Notes under the pieces: generated by a model
Databases searched by the model: none
Told to the model about the DNA's origin: nothing
What the model saw: the letters and a program-made list of their open reading frames with translations, nothing else
Part shown: positions 33,107-42,087 of the stretch, piece after piece
How positions within the stretch are numbered: position 1 is the stretch's first letter
How the letters are laid out: each line of letters starts with the position of its first letter
Assembly (NCBI RefSeq): GCF_001500025.1
Contig: NZ_LQIW01000011.1
Span: 1-64,000, forward strand
DNA: 64,000 bases
Reading direction: 5' to 3'
From: Mycobacterium sp. IS-1590
Lineage (GTDB): Bacteria > Actinomycetota > Actinomycetes > Mycobacteriales > Mycobacteriaceae
Position numbers and translations under genes: made by a program

Positions 33107-33964
33107 TCAGCTCCGGTCGGACCAGCGGAACATCGCCAGACAACCGATCAGCCCGGCGACGCTCCACGCCGCCAACACCAGGAAGATGCGCCAATGTTCC
33201 CAGCTGCCTGCCGGTTCCAGCGCCACCAGCTCCGCCGGCAGCAACACCGACCGGAAGCCTTGGGCCATCCACTTGACCGGGAACACAGAGCCGATCACCA
33301 ACATCCACGTCGGCAGGATCATCAGCGGCACATACGTTCCCGAGACGAACTGCAACGCCACCGACGGGCCGTTGGTGATGACGGCGGCGGACACGGCATT
33401 GCTCGCCAGGTTGCTGATGAAGATGCCCAGCAGTGCACAGCTGACGATGCCCAGGACCGCCACCCATCCGAGGGTGAACCATCCGTACACGTCGGTCGGC
33501 AGGCGCAGGCCGAAGACCAGCACACCTACCGCCAGCAGCAGGACGGCCTCGGCGAGGCTGACCACCGCGACGAGCGCGATCTTGCCGATGAAGTACGACG
33601 ACGCCGTTGTCGGTGTGCCCCGAAGGCGCCGTAAGGCGCCGGTGTCACGGTCGGCGGCGATGCTGGTGCCGAGGTTGACGAACGACGTCGACAAAATGCC
33701 GTAGGCCAGCATGCTCGCGGCGATCACCGCACCGGCGCTGGTCTGGCTGCCCGGCAGTTCCGCAGAAAAGATCGAACCCAGCAGCAGGCAGATCACCGCG
33801 GGCATGGTGAACGTCAGCACCACCTGTTCAGGCCGCCGGTAGAACATCTTCAGTTCGGGAACGACCCGCGACAGCCCGATCCGCAACGGGGACGGAAGCG
33901 ACGGTTGTGCGGTCGCGCGGTGTCGGGGCGGCGATGGGGCGATGATGTGTTCGATGTCCGTCAT
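33107..33964 (-). CDS. ABC-2 type permease of the PKS cluster exporter
   Basis: A 285-residue membrane protein with six hydrophobic segments and an N-terminal cytosolic region (about 40 residues, Pro/Arg-rich). MFYRRPEQVVLTFTMPAVICLLLG and the central RDTGALRRLRGTPTTASSYFIGKI are typical of DrrB-type permeases. The ATG overlaps the ATPase stop by four bases. With the ATPase it should export a hydrophobic product; being last in the PKS operon, that product is probably the polyketide. Confidence 0.9.
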   Translation of the reverse strand: MTDIEHIIAPSPPRHRATAQPSLPSPLRIGLSRVVPELKMFYRRPEQVVLTFTMPAVICLLLGSIFSAELPGSQTSAGAVIAASMLAYGILSTSFVNLGTSIAADRDTGALRRLRGTPTTASSYFIGKIALVAVVSLAEAVLLLAVGVLVFGLRLPTDVYGWFTLGWVAVLGIVSCALLGIFISNLASNAVSAAVITNGPSVALQFVSGTYVPLMILPTWMLVIGSVFPVKWMAQGFRSVLLPAELVALEPAGSWEHWRIFLVLAAWSVAGLIGCLAMFRWSDRS

Positions 33965-34806
33965 GGTTGACCGATCAGTTGCAGGTACGCGTCCTCGAGG
34001 GTCGGCCGACTGATCGTCAGCTTCTCCAGCTCGACACCTCCCCTGCTGCGACGACAGACGAACTCGGTTGGGAAGTCCGTTGTTTCGATGCGGACCTCAC
34101 CGTCCTCGATCCACCGCACCGTGGCAGCCGAGCTCACGTGCTCGGTCAACCGCGCCGGTGAGTCGACGGCCACCACCCTGCCACTCGCGATCACCGCGAC
34201 CCGGTCAGCCAGCGCAGCGGCCTCTTCGAGGTAGTGGGTGGTCAGCAGGATTGTGGTGCCGTCGGCGGCCAGGGATCTGATCAGCTGCCAGAACTGCCGT
34301 CGTGCTTCGGGGTCGAAACCGGTTGTGGGTTCATCCAAGAACAGCAGTTCGGGTTTGCCGATGATGCCGAGCGCGACATCCAGCCGACGGCGTTGACCGC
34401 CGGAAAGGGTGCGCACTCGGGAGTCCGCGACCATGTCCAGACCGACGAGGTCGAGCACGTCGCCGGGATCTCGAGCGGCGCCGTAACAGTTCGCGAACAT
34501 CTGCACGGTCTCGCGCACCGAGAGCATTCCGGCGTCGCTGACCTCCTGCAGCACGATGCCGATCCTGCCCCTCCAGTCCCGTCCCGCCGTCTGTGGGTCC
34601 TCGCCGAGCACCCGCACGTGTCCGGCGTCGCGAGTTCTGTTGCCCTCCAGGATCTCTATGGTTGTCGACTTGCCCGCGCCGTTGGGGCCGAGGATGGCGA
34701 AGACCTCGCCGTAGGCGACGTCGAGGTCGAGGTCGCACACGGCGCGCGTCGGCCCGTAAGCCTTCGAGAGCCCCCGCACCTGTACGGCCGTAGACGTCGC
34801 CGTCAT
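33961..34806 (-). CDS. ABC transporter ATPase, DrrA type, of the PKS cluster
   Basis: A 281-residue nucleotide-binding subunit. Walker A GPNGAGKSTT near residue 40, Q-loop IVLQE, signature LSGGQRRRLD, Walker B LLFLDEPTTGFD, and switch His in TTHYLEEA. The C-terminal extension (EFVCRRSRGG to QLIGQP) is DrrA-like. The ATG overlaps the PKS stop and the gene stop overlaps the permease start (each four bases), so PKS and exporter are translated as one unit. It may also confer self-protection against the product. Confidence 0.92.
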   Translation of the reverse strand: MTATSTAVQVRGLSKAYGPTRAVCDLDLDVAYGEVFAILGPNGAGKSTTIEILEGNRTRDAGHVRVLGEDPQTAGRDWRGRIGIVLQEVSDAGMLSVRETVQMFANCYGAARDPGDVLDLVGLDMVADSRVRTLSGGQRRRLDVALGIIGKPELLFLDEPTTGFDPEARRQFWQLIRSLAADGTTILLTTHYLEEAAALADRVAVIASGRVVAVDSPARLTEHVSSAATVRWIEDGEVRIETTDFPTEFVCRRSRGGVELEKLTISRPTLEDAYLQLIGQP

Positions 34807-37800
34807 GGCGCGGCGCCGCCTTCGAGTTCGGCCAGCAGGTCTCGCAGCTCGGCCTCGGACATATCGTCGATCAGCCCGTCCACGTCGACCTCCGGGACCG
34901 GTTGTGGTTCGGTCGCAGGGGCGGCCTCCGCGGCGGGTTCCTCACCGTGGATGGTGGGCAGCTCGTCGAGCACGCGGGCGGCCAGCGAGTCGACGCTGAC
35001 ACCCTTGAGGATCTCCAGCACTGGAAGGTCGATCGAGAACGTGGTGTTGATCCTGACCCTGAAGTCCATCGCCATCATCGAGTCCAGGCCGATGTCGTCG
35101 AGCATGTCGTCGTTCGCGAAATCGGTGACCCCGCAATCGAACACCGCCGCAACGAGGCGCTCCACCTGGTCGATGATCACGTTGAGACGCTCGGCCTCCG
35201 GCGTGTTCGCCAGTAGCTCGAGCAACGATCCGTCCGCCCCGGCCTCCGTCGGTGAAGCGGTCGCGGCGTCGAGGTCGGCGAACATCTTCGGCAGGTGTCC
35301 GCCGAGAAGTTGGCGGGCGCGGTTCCAGTCGGCGCTGATGGCGATGACGTTCGGAGCGGTCTGATTGATCAGGCGGTCGAGGATCAACGCGCCTGCCGCC
35401 GGGGTGATCAGTTCGATTCCCCGCATGGCGTAGACATTCTCGAGGTTGAGGTCTTCGACCATCCCCACCGACCAGGGTCCCCAGCCCACCGTGAGGGCCG
35501 GCAGTCCCTGCGCCTGCCGCTGATATGCGAAGGCGTCGAGGAACGCGTTGGCGGCGGCGTAGTTGCCCTGCCCGGGCGAGGCGATGACCGAACCGGCGGA
35601 GCCGAACATCACGAAGAAGTCGAGTTCCTGACCGGCGAACGCGGTGTGCAGCGCCCGGGTGCCGGCGATCTTGGGACCCAGAACCTTGAGGAAATCGTCT
35701 TCGCTGACGTTGACGAGAAGCTGGTCGTGGACCGCGCCCGCGGCGTGGATGACTCCGCGAACCGGTCTGTCGTGATTGCGCTCGTGGTCGGCGAGCCAGG
35801 CGGCCACCGCGTCGGCGTCGGTGATGTCGACACTCGCCGCACTCACCAGCGCCCCGAGGCGTTCGACGGCCCTGACGGTGTCGACGGCGGTGAACTGCGG
35901 GTCGTCGGGCGTGATGCTCGGCCACCGCTCGCGCGGTGGCAGCCCGCTTCTGCTCAGCAGCGCGATGTGTCGCGCGCCGTGCTCGACGAGATAGGTGGCC
36001 ACGCTGCGGCCGAGCGCACCGGTGCCGCCGGTGACGACGTAGGTCGCGGCGGGAGAAAGCTTGGTGGGGAACGGTTTCGTGAGGCTCGTAGTGTGGCGCA
36101 GCCGCGGAACCAGCTTCACCTCGCCGCGGAACGCGGTCTGATCCTCGGATGCGGGCTCCAGAATGTGCCGACAGACACGCGCGGCGGTGTCACCGACGTC
36201 GTCGGTGTCGTCGATGTCGATCAGGCCGCCCCAGCGTTCGACGAACTCCTGATGACCGATGACCCGGCCCAGTCCCCAGACCGTGGATTGGTCGACGGCC
36301 AGAGGTTCGGTGCCCAACGCCGGCTGCGCGTTCGCGGTGACGACGTACAGGCGCGGGAAGACGGTGTCGTGTGTGGCCAGTGCCTTGGCGATGCGCAGCA
36401 GCGTGAGGACGCCGAGGTGGTCGGCGCCGTCGGTGTCAGACGCCTGCGGGTCGGCATCGAGATCCATTGACCAGCAGTCGATGACACCGGCGAGGTCGCT
36501 GTCTTCGGCAAGGTGCCGGTCGAACAGCTGGGCCATCTGGTCGGGACGCCGCTCGTCGATCGCGTATCCGCCGTCGACCGTGGTGACGGTGTCCACGGGG
36601 CGGTGTACGACGGTGCGCACGCGGTGGCCGCAGTCCCGCAGTCGATCGGCGAGCGCTTCACCGAATCCGGTGTCGTCGACGAACACCAGCCATGATGCGG
36701 CCTGCGTCGGCTCGGCGCTGTTCTCACCGCTGGATTCGGCCGCGGGGATCCACTGGAGTTCGTAGAGCCCCTTGTCGATTCGTTCCGGCGACATGCGGGT
36801 CGAGGCGCTCAGCGATCGCACCGTGAAGCCCTCGAAGACCGCCAGCCGATCACCGCGGTGGTCGCAGATCGTGATGTCGCTCTCGATCTCCTCGGCGGTC
36901 GCCGACCTGACGACCAGCCTGACGGTCATGTCTCCCTTGGGTGTGCCGTACACGGCGCTGCGCCGGATCCGGACGGGCAGGTATGGGCTTTCTGCGGCAT
37001 CCCCGCCGGGAAGCGGTGCGCCGAACAGTGTTTGGAATGCGCCGTCGATCAGTGCCGGATGGAACCGGTAGTCGTCGAGCGCGGCTGCGATCGGAGCCGG
37101 GATCTCCATCTCGGCGACCACCCAGGCGTCTCCGGCTGTGAGGCCGGTGACGGAGCGGAACGCGTCGCCGTAGTCGAACCCGATGGCTTCGGTGAGGGCG
37201 TAGAACTGCGCGCCGCTGAGAGCGTTGGCGGGCGCGCCCTCGGCCACCGGCGGCGGGGCGCCGGCCGATTTCGGGAGCGTGGTGAGACCGGCCGTGGCGG
37301 TGATCGCCCACTTGAGTTCGCCGTCGGCGGTCGCGGTGTGCGCGGCGAACTCCAGGGCTCCGGTGTCCTGGTTGACGGTGGTACGCAGAATGGGATCACA
37401 GGTGTCGTCGAGGATGAGTGCGCGGTGCAGCACCAGGTTCTCGACGGCGAGGTCCACTCCGTAGGTCTCCTTCCCAGCGGCCAGCGCCAACTCGATGTAG
37501 ACCGCTCCGGGTACGACGACGCTGCCCTGGACCCGGTGGTCGCCGAGGAACGGCACCATCGCGGTGCTCAATTCGATTTCCCACGTGGGGTGTACGGCGC
37601 TGACCGGTTGGCCGAGCAGCGGGTGCACCGGGTGATAGTGCAGAGCTTCGGTGGCCTCCTGGGTCTCGTTCCAGTAGCGTCGGGTCTGCCACGGGTAGCC
37701 GGGCAGCTTCAGCAGCCGTGCCTCCCCGCGGGGATAGATGGCGCCCCAGTCGATGTCGTGGCCGTGGTCGTGCAGCGCGCCGAGGCCCGCCATGAAGGTG

Positions 37801-40331
37801 TGCACGTCGTCGTCGTTGCGTCGTTGGGTGGCCTGGACGAGCGTCTTCTGCGCGCCGGCGATCTCGAAGATCGAGGCGGCCAGTACGGGATGCGGTCCCA
37901 GTTCGACGAAATGCGTGTATCCGTCGTCGAGCATGCGGCGGATGGCCGGTTCGAAAAGAACTGTGGCGCGGGTGTTCTGCCACCAGTACGCGGCGCCGGA
38001 CCGGTATCCGTCCAGGAGGCCGCCGGTGACCGTCGAGTAGAGCGGGAGCGTCGCCGGCTGCGACGACAACCCGTCGAGCGCCTGGTGGAGATCGCGCCTG
38101 ATCGCGTCCATGTAATGGGTGTGATAGGGCACCTTGCCGGTCAGGTACCGGGTGAAGACCTCGGCGTCCTCCAATCGGCGGGCGATGTCGTCGAGGACCT
38201 CACCGTCCCCGGCGATGGTCACCGCGGATGGGCTGTTGACGGCCGCCACCGAAACCCGTCGCCCGAATTCCTCGCGCATCGTGTCGTCGAGGGCCGTCAT
38301 CAGCGAGTCGGTGTCCAGGCCGACGGCCAGCATGCGGCCCTGTCCGCTCGTGCGCTGTTGGAGCCTGCTGCGGTGGTATATGACCTCGACCGCCTGCTCG
38401 AAGCCCAGCAGCCCGGCGAGGTGGTGGGCGGCGACTTCGCCTGCGCTGTGGCCGATCACGGCATCGGGCCGGATGCCGAACTGGGCGAGCTGGGCGGCCA
38501 GGGCGATCTGGATCGCGAAGTTGGCGGGCTGGGCGAACTCGGTTTCACCCATCCGGGAATCCGCTTCGTCGCGCCGCAGTTCGTCGATCAGTGACCAATC
38601 GGTGTGGCGCGCCAGCTCGCGATCACTTCGCGCGATGCTCTCGGTGAACGCGGGCATGACGTCGAGAAGTCCGCGGCACATCTTCCACCATTGCGGGCCC
38701 ATACCACTGCAGACGAACGCGAGCTTGGGGGTCGACGGCGACGTGCGCCCGGAGGCGATCTGGCCCCCGTCGGCGAGGGCGCGCAGTTGGTCTCGGGCGT
38801 CGGCGACGCTGTCAGTGACGAGCGTGTGGCGGTGGCTCAAGTGTGAGCGTCGTTGTGACAGAGTGTATCTCAGGTCCAACAGGTCGGTGTTCGGTTCGGC
38901 CTGCAGGTGGTCGGCCAACCGGTCCGCCACCGCCACCAGGGCCTCTTCGCTGCGCGCCGAGATCGGCAACAACGTGAGAGGGAGGTGCTCGGCGGTGTTC
39001 GAGGTTGGGGCGTCGGCCGGGGCCGGTGCTTCGGCGAGCACCGCGTGGGCGTTGGTACCGCCGAATCCGAACGAGTTGACGCCTGCGATCCGCCGTCCGG
39101 CAGGAAAGGGGCGGCCCGCGCGTGGCACGTCGAGCTTGAGCTCGGTGAGGCAGACTTGGCTGGTCGGGTTCTGCAGATGCAAGTGTGCCGGGATGTAACC
39201 GTGTTTGAGCACCAACGCCGTCTTGATCAGTCCGGCCACCCCGGCGCCCGCTTCGAGGTGACCGATGTTGGTCTTGACCGAGCCGATCGCCAGGGGCGCG
39301 GTGCGGTCAGACGTCAGCGCCGAAGCGAGCGCGCGCATCTCGACCGGGTCGCCGACGGGTGTGCCGGTGCCGTGCGCTTCGACGTACCCGACGTCGCTCG
39401 GCCGGATATTGGCCCGACGCAGCGCAGAGGTGATGGCGGCGGCCTGCGCCTGCGCGCGGGGCACGGTGATGCCGTCGGTGCGGCCGTCCTGAGACACCGC
39501 GGTGCCGAGGATTTGGGCGTAGATCTCGTCGCCGTCGCGCAACGCCTGTTCGAGGGGTTTGATGACGACGACGGCACCGCCCTCGCCGCGCGCGTACCCG
39601 TCGGCGGACTCGTCGAAGGCTTTGCAGCGCCCGTCGGGGCTGAGGAACCCGCTCTTGGACTCGGCGATCGCGGTGTTGGGGCCGACCATGATGTTGACGC
39701 CGCCGGCCAGCGCGATCTCGCTCTCACCGTTCCAAATGCTCTGCGCCGCAAGGTGCACCGCGACCAGCGAGCTCGAACACGCCGTGTCGACCGTCATGCT
39801 CGGTCCGCGGAAGTCGAAGGCGAACGAGATCCGGTTCGCCAGCATCGTCATCATCATTCCGGCGGCGGAGTGCGTCTTGAACTGGTAGCGGCTGCCGCGG
39901 CCCTGGTTCTGCAGCAGTTGGTAGTCCAGGGTGAAGCCGCCGATGAATACGCCGACGTCGGTGCCGGCGAGGTCGTCGGGTCGTATCCCCCCGTCCTCCA
40001 GGGCCTCCCATGTGGTCTGCAGCATCAGGCGTTGCTGCGGGTCGATCGAATGGGCTTCCCGCGGGGAGATTCCGAAGAACTGCGGATCGAACTGGTCGAT
40101 CGCGTCGAGGAAGCCGCCGCGCCGGGTGACCATCTTGCCGACCTTCTTCGGGTTGGCGTCGTGGAATCGGTCGGCGTTCCACCGTGATTCGGGGACCTCG
40201 CTGGTGGCATCGATGCCGTCGCTCAACAGCTGCCAGTAGTCCTCGGCGGAGCCGACCCCGCCGGGTAGGCGGCATCCGATGCCGACGATCGCCAGCGGTA
40301 CGGGCCGGTCTAGGTTGTCGTGCGTGTTCAT
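34803..40331 (-). CDS. Single-module type I polyketide synthase KS-AT-DH-KR-ACP
   Basis: An 1842-residue polyketide synthase. KS: TACSSS with Cys185, EAHGTGT with His320, NIGHLEA with His358. AT: GHSAGE with Ser629; its specificity stretch reads YHTH (736-739), neither HAFH (malonyl) nor YASH (methylmalonyl). DH: LGDHRVQGSVVVPGA with His932, and HPALIDGAFQ with Asp1096. KR: GGTGALG at 1435-1441 and Tyr1591 in GNYAAAN. ACP: GLDSM with Ser1751, then a Pro/Ala linker and a terminal amphipathic helix (DDMSEAELRDLLAELE). There is no ER, thioesterase or methyltransferase. Architecture and size match the iterative 6-methylsalicylate-type synthases of actinomycetes, so an aromatic or polyene product is possible. 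Start and stop overlap both neighbours. Confidence 0.94.
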   Translation of the reverse strand: MNTHDNLDRPVPLAIVGIGCRLPGGVGSAEDYWQLLSDGIDATSEVPESRWNADRFHDANPKKVGKMVTRRGGFLDAIDQFDPQFFGISPREAHSIDPQQRLMLQTTWEALEDGGIRPDDLAGTDVGVFIGGFTLDYQLLQNQGRGSRYQFKTHSAAGMMMTMLANRISFAFDFRGPSMTVDTACSSSLVAVHLAAQSIWNGESEIALAGGVNIMVGPNTAIAESKSGFLSPDGRCKAFDESADGYARGEGGAVVVIKPLEQALRDGDEIYAQILGTAVSQDGRTDGITVPRAQAQAAAITSALRRANIRPSDVGYVEAHGTGTPVGDPVEMRALASALTSDRTAPLAIGSVKTNIGHLEAGAGVAGLIKTALVLKHGYIPAHLHLQNPTSQVCLTELKLDVPRAGRPFPAGRRIAGVNSFGFGGTNAHAVLAEAPAPADAPTSNTAEHLPLTLLPISARSEEALVAVADRLADHLQAEPNTDLLDLRYTLSQRRSHLSHRHTLVTDSVADARDQLRALADGGQIASGRTSPSTPKLAFVCSGMGPQWWKMCRGLLDVMPAFTESIARSDRELARHTDWSLIDELRRDEADSRMGETEFAQPANFAIQIALAAQLAQFGIRPDAVIGHSAGEVAAHHLAGLLGFEQAVEVIYHRSRLQQRTSGQGRMLAVGLDTDSLMTALDDTMREEFGRRVSVAAVNSPSAVTIAGDGEVLDDIARRLEDAEVFTRYLTGKVPYHTHYMDAIRRDLHQALDGLSSQPATLPLYSTVTGGLLDGYRSGAAYWWQNTRATVLFEPAIRRMLDDGYTHFVELGPHPVLAASIFEIAGAQKTLVQATQRRNDDDVHTFMAGLGALHDHGHDIDWGAIYPRGEARLLKLPGYPWQTRRYWNETQEATEALHYHPVHPLLGQPVSAVHPTWEIELSTAMVPFLGDHRVQGSVVVPGAVYIELALAAGKETYGVDLAVENLVLHRALILDDTCDPILRTTVNQDTGALEFAAHTATADGELKWAITATAGLTTLPKSAGAPPPVAEGAPANALSGAQFYALTEAIGFDYGDAFRSVTGLTAGDAWVVAEMEIPAPIAAALDDYRFHPALIDGAFQTLFGAPLPGGDAAESPYLPVRIRRSAVYGTPKGDMTVRLVVRSATAEEIESDITICDHRGDRLAVFEGFTVRSLSASTRMSPERIDKGLYELQWIPAAESSGENSAEPTQAASWLVFVDDTGFGEALADRLRDCGHRVRTVVHRPVDTVTTVDGGYAIDERRPDQMAQLFDRHLAEDSDLAGVIDCWSMDLDADPQASDTDGADHLGVLTLLRIAKALATHDTVFPRLYVVTANAQPALGTEPLAVDQSTVWGLGRVIGHQEFVERWGGLIDIDDTDDVGDTAARVCRHILEPASEDQTAFRGEVKLVPRLRHTTSLTKPFPTKLSPAATYVVTGGTGALGRSVATYLVEHGARHIALLSRSGLPPRERWPSITPDDPQFTAVDTVRAVERLGALVSAASVDITDADAVAAWLADHERNHDRPVRGVIHAAGAVHDQLLVNVSEDDFLKVLGPKIAGTRALHTAFAGQELDFFVMFGSAGSVIASPGQGNYAAANAFLDAFAYQRQAQGLPALTVGWGPWSVGMVEDLNLENVYAMRGIELITPAAGALILDRLINQTAPNVIAISADWNRARQLLGGHLPKMFADLDAATASPTEAGADGSLLELLANTPEAERLNVIIDQVERLVAAVFDCGVTDFANDDMLDDIGLDSMMAMDFRVRINTTFSIDLPVLEILKGVSVDSLAARVLDELPTIHGEEPAAEAAPATEPQPVPEVDVDGLIDDMSEAELRDLLAELEGGAAP

Positions 40332-42082
40332 ACCTGCAACTCACGGATAGCGGTGTGAATCCAGTCGGAGCTGACCGGATTGTTCTGTTGTTCATGGCGA
40401 TACACGGAGCGGAGTTCCCTCAGCAGAGGATCGCGCTGCCACGCCTGCACCTGGGCGACGGCGGCATCGTCGTCGAACAGTGTGGACTTGTCGGCGAGCA
40501 CGGTTTCGACCAGCTGACCCGCCAGTTGTCGCAGCAGCCTGCCGTTGTCCTCGAACCTGTCGGTGAAATCGGGCGCGGGTTCCATCATCGCCACGTGCAG
40601 CGTCGCCATGAAGTCCAGCGGCTCGTACAGGTCGACGAATCGGACCGGTGATTGGCGGCCTTCCACGGCCGCCCATTCGCGGAAGAACCGCTGCACCCGG
40701 TTGCTCAGCGCGATCATGCCGTCGAGATGGGGCACGACCGCGGGATCGTCGGCGACGCTGACGAACCGTCCGTTGCGGTAGAGCAATCCGATGAAGCCCC
40801 AGTAGAACGCGATGTCCCAGACGATCTTCGCCGACATCACCGTCGGCGTGCCCATGAGCGTGTACTGCTTCTCGTACACCGCCAGCCACATGTCGGCCAG
40901 GGACCTGAACAGGGAGTCGCTGATGCTCGCCCGGGCGACCACGTCTTCTCCGTCGAGTTCACGCGTGATCATGTCGGTGACCAGACCGTTGCCGATCGCA
41001 ACCAGGTCCAGCCCCGAGGAGTACAGCGGGTCCAGGAAGATGCCTGCGTCGCCGGTCAGGCACCAGCGCGCGGTGCCGTCGAAGACCTTGGTGGCGGCGT
41101 GGCTGTAATGCTTCATGACACGGAAGTCCATGATCGCGTCGTCGTGTCGGGCGATCTCGTCGGCGCACTGTGGTTCATGCCGGCGGATCCACGCCTTGGC
41201 CTTATCCAGCGTGTTGAACTCGTCGAACGAGTGGAACTCGGGATCGGCGACGATCCCGACGCTGGTGGCGCCGGACGCCAATCGGATCAACCAGACCCAA
41301 TAGCCCTCGCCCATCAGGTGATTCGTCGACAGGGCGCGGTCGCCTTCGGTCAGACGGGAGTGCCATTCGGGGTCGGCGCTCCACTGGCCGATGTCGAGTT
41401 CGGCCTTGACCCGGAACCATGCGGCGTTGCAATGGTGTTCGGTGGCCCGCTTCAGGTCCAGCTGGCGCGACAGCGTGCGGTTTCGTCCGGAGGCGTCGAC
41501 CACCCAGCGTGCCGTGGTGCTGGCGGTCTCGTCGTCGTCCTGGTACGTCACCGTGTGCGCATCGTCGCCGAAGTCCACGGTCCTGACGCGGCCGCGGGCC
41601 GTGGCTATCCCAGCGGCTTCGCACCGGCGGGCGAGTTCGTTCTCCAGCCTGCCCCGGTCGATCTGGTAGGTCACCTGGGGTACGAACGACGAGCTGCCGA
41701 GTTCCACGCGGCTTGCGATGTCGGTGTTGCCGTCGTGCGTGAAGAACATCCGCAGGCCCATCTTGCGGATCTGGGCGATGCTCAAATGGTCGGCAAGGCC
41801 GAGGCGTTCGCGAAGGTAGTGCGCAGACACCTCAACCGTCGATTCGCCGACGGTGTGGGTGACCTCGGCGACCGGGCGCGCGGACGGCTCGATGATCACA
41901 ATCCGGGTGTGTGGGCGCGCGGTGCGAAGCTCCAATGCCAACGTCAGGGCGGCGGCACCACCTCCGATGATGGCCACGTCGTGGTTGGTCTGCGTAGATC
42001 CGTTGAGGGACAGTTGGTTCCGGATCTTTCGTGCGAGGGCGGCACGGGCCTCGGAGTCGAGTTGGGACAGCTTCGATCGCAC
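40328..42082 (-). CDS. Flavin-dependent halogenase-like monooxygenase
   Basis: A 584-residue FAD enzyme. GGGAAALTLALEL at 40-52 binds the FAD ADP; HTVGEST near 76 and RKMGLRMFF (Lys107) align by position with the halogenase region that holds the catalytic lysine; YWVWLIRL at 261-268 corresponds to the halogenase WxWxIP motif with Pro replaced by Arg267; TGDAGIFLDPLYSSGLDL at 343-360 is the second FAD motif. The C-terminal 200 residues form an extra helical domain. It may chlorinate or otherwise oxidise a PKS-bound or released intermediate. GTG 42082 has AAGGAAGG nine bases upstream; longer frames run into the antiporter gene. Its stop overlaps the PKS start. Confidence 0.83.
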   Translation of the reverse strand: MRSKLSQLDSEARAALARKIRNQLSLNGSTQTNHDVAIIGGGAAALTLALELRTARPHTRIVIIEPSARPVAEVTHTVGESTVEVSAHYLRERLGLADHLSIAQIRKMGLRMFFTHDGNTDIASRVELGSSSFVPQVTYQIDRGRLENELARRCEAAGIATARGRVRTVDFGDDAHTVTYQDDDETASTTARWVVDASGRNRTLSRQLDLKRATEHHCNAAWFRVKAELDIGQWSADPEWHSRLTEGDRALSTNHLMGEGYWVWLIRLASGATSVGIVADPEFHSFDEFNTLDKAKAWIRRHEPQCADEIARHDDAIMDFRVMKHYSHAATKVFDGTARWCLTGDAGIFLDPLYSSGLDLVAIGNGLVTDMITRELDGEDVVARASISDSLFRSLADMWLAVYEKQYTLMGTPTVMSAKIVWDIAFYWGFIGLLYRNGRFVSVADDPAVVPHLDGMIALSNRVQRFFREWAAVEGRQSPVRFVDLYEPLDFMATLHVAMMEPAPDFTDRFEDNGRLLRQLAGQLVETVLADKSTLFDDDAAVAQVQAWQRDPLLRELRSVYRHEQQNNPVSSDWIHTAIRELQV

Positions 42083-42087
42083 CTGCG

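Noticed and set aside
36858..38594. A 578-codon frame opposite the PKS gene, and other long frames there (38907-40187, 35295-36470)
   Set aside because: All are antisense to intact PKS domains with catalytic residues, and none shows a family motif.
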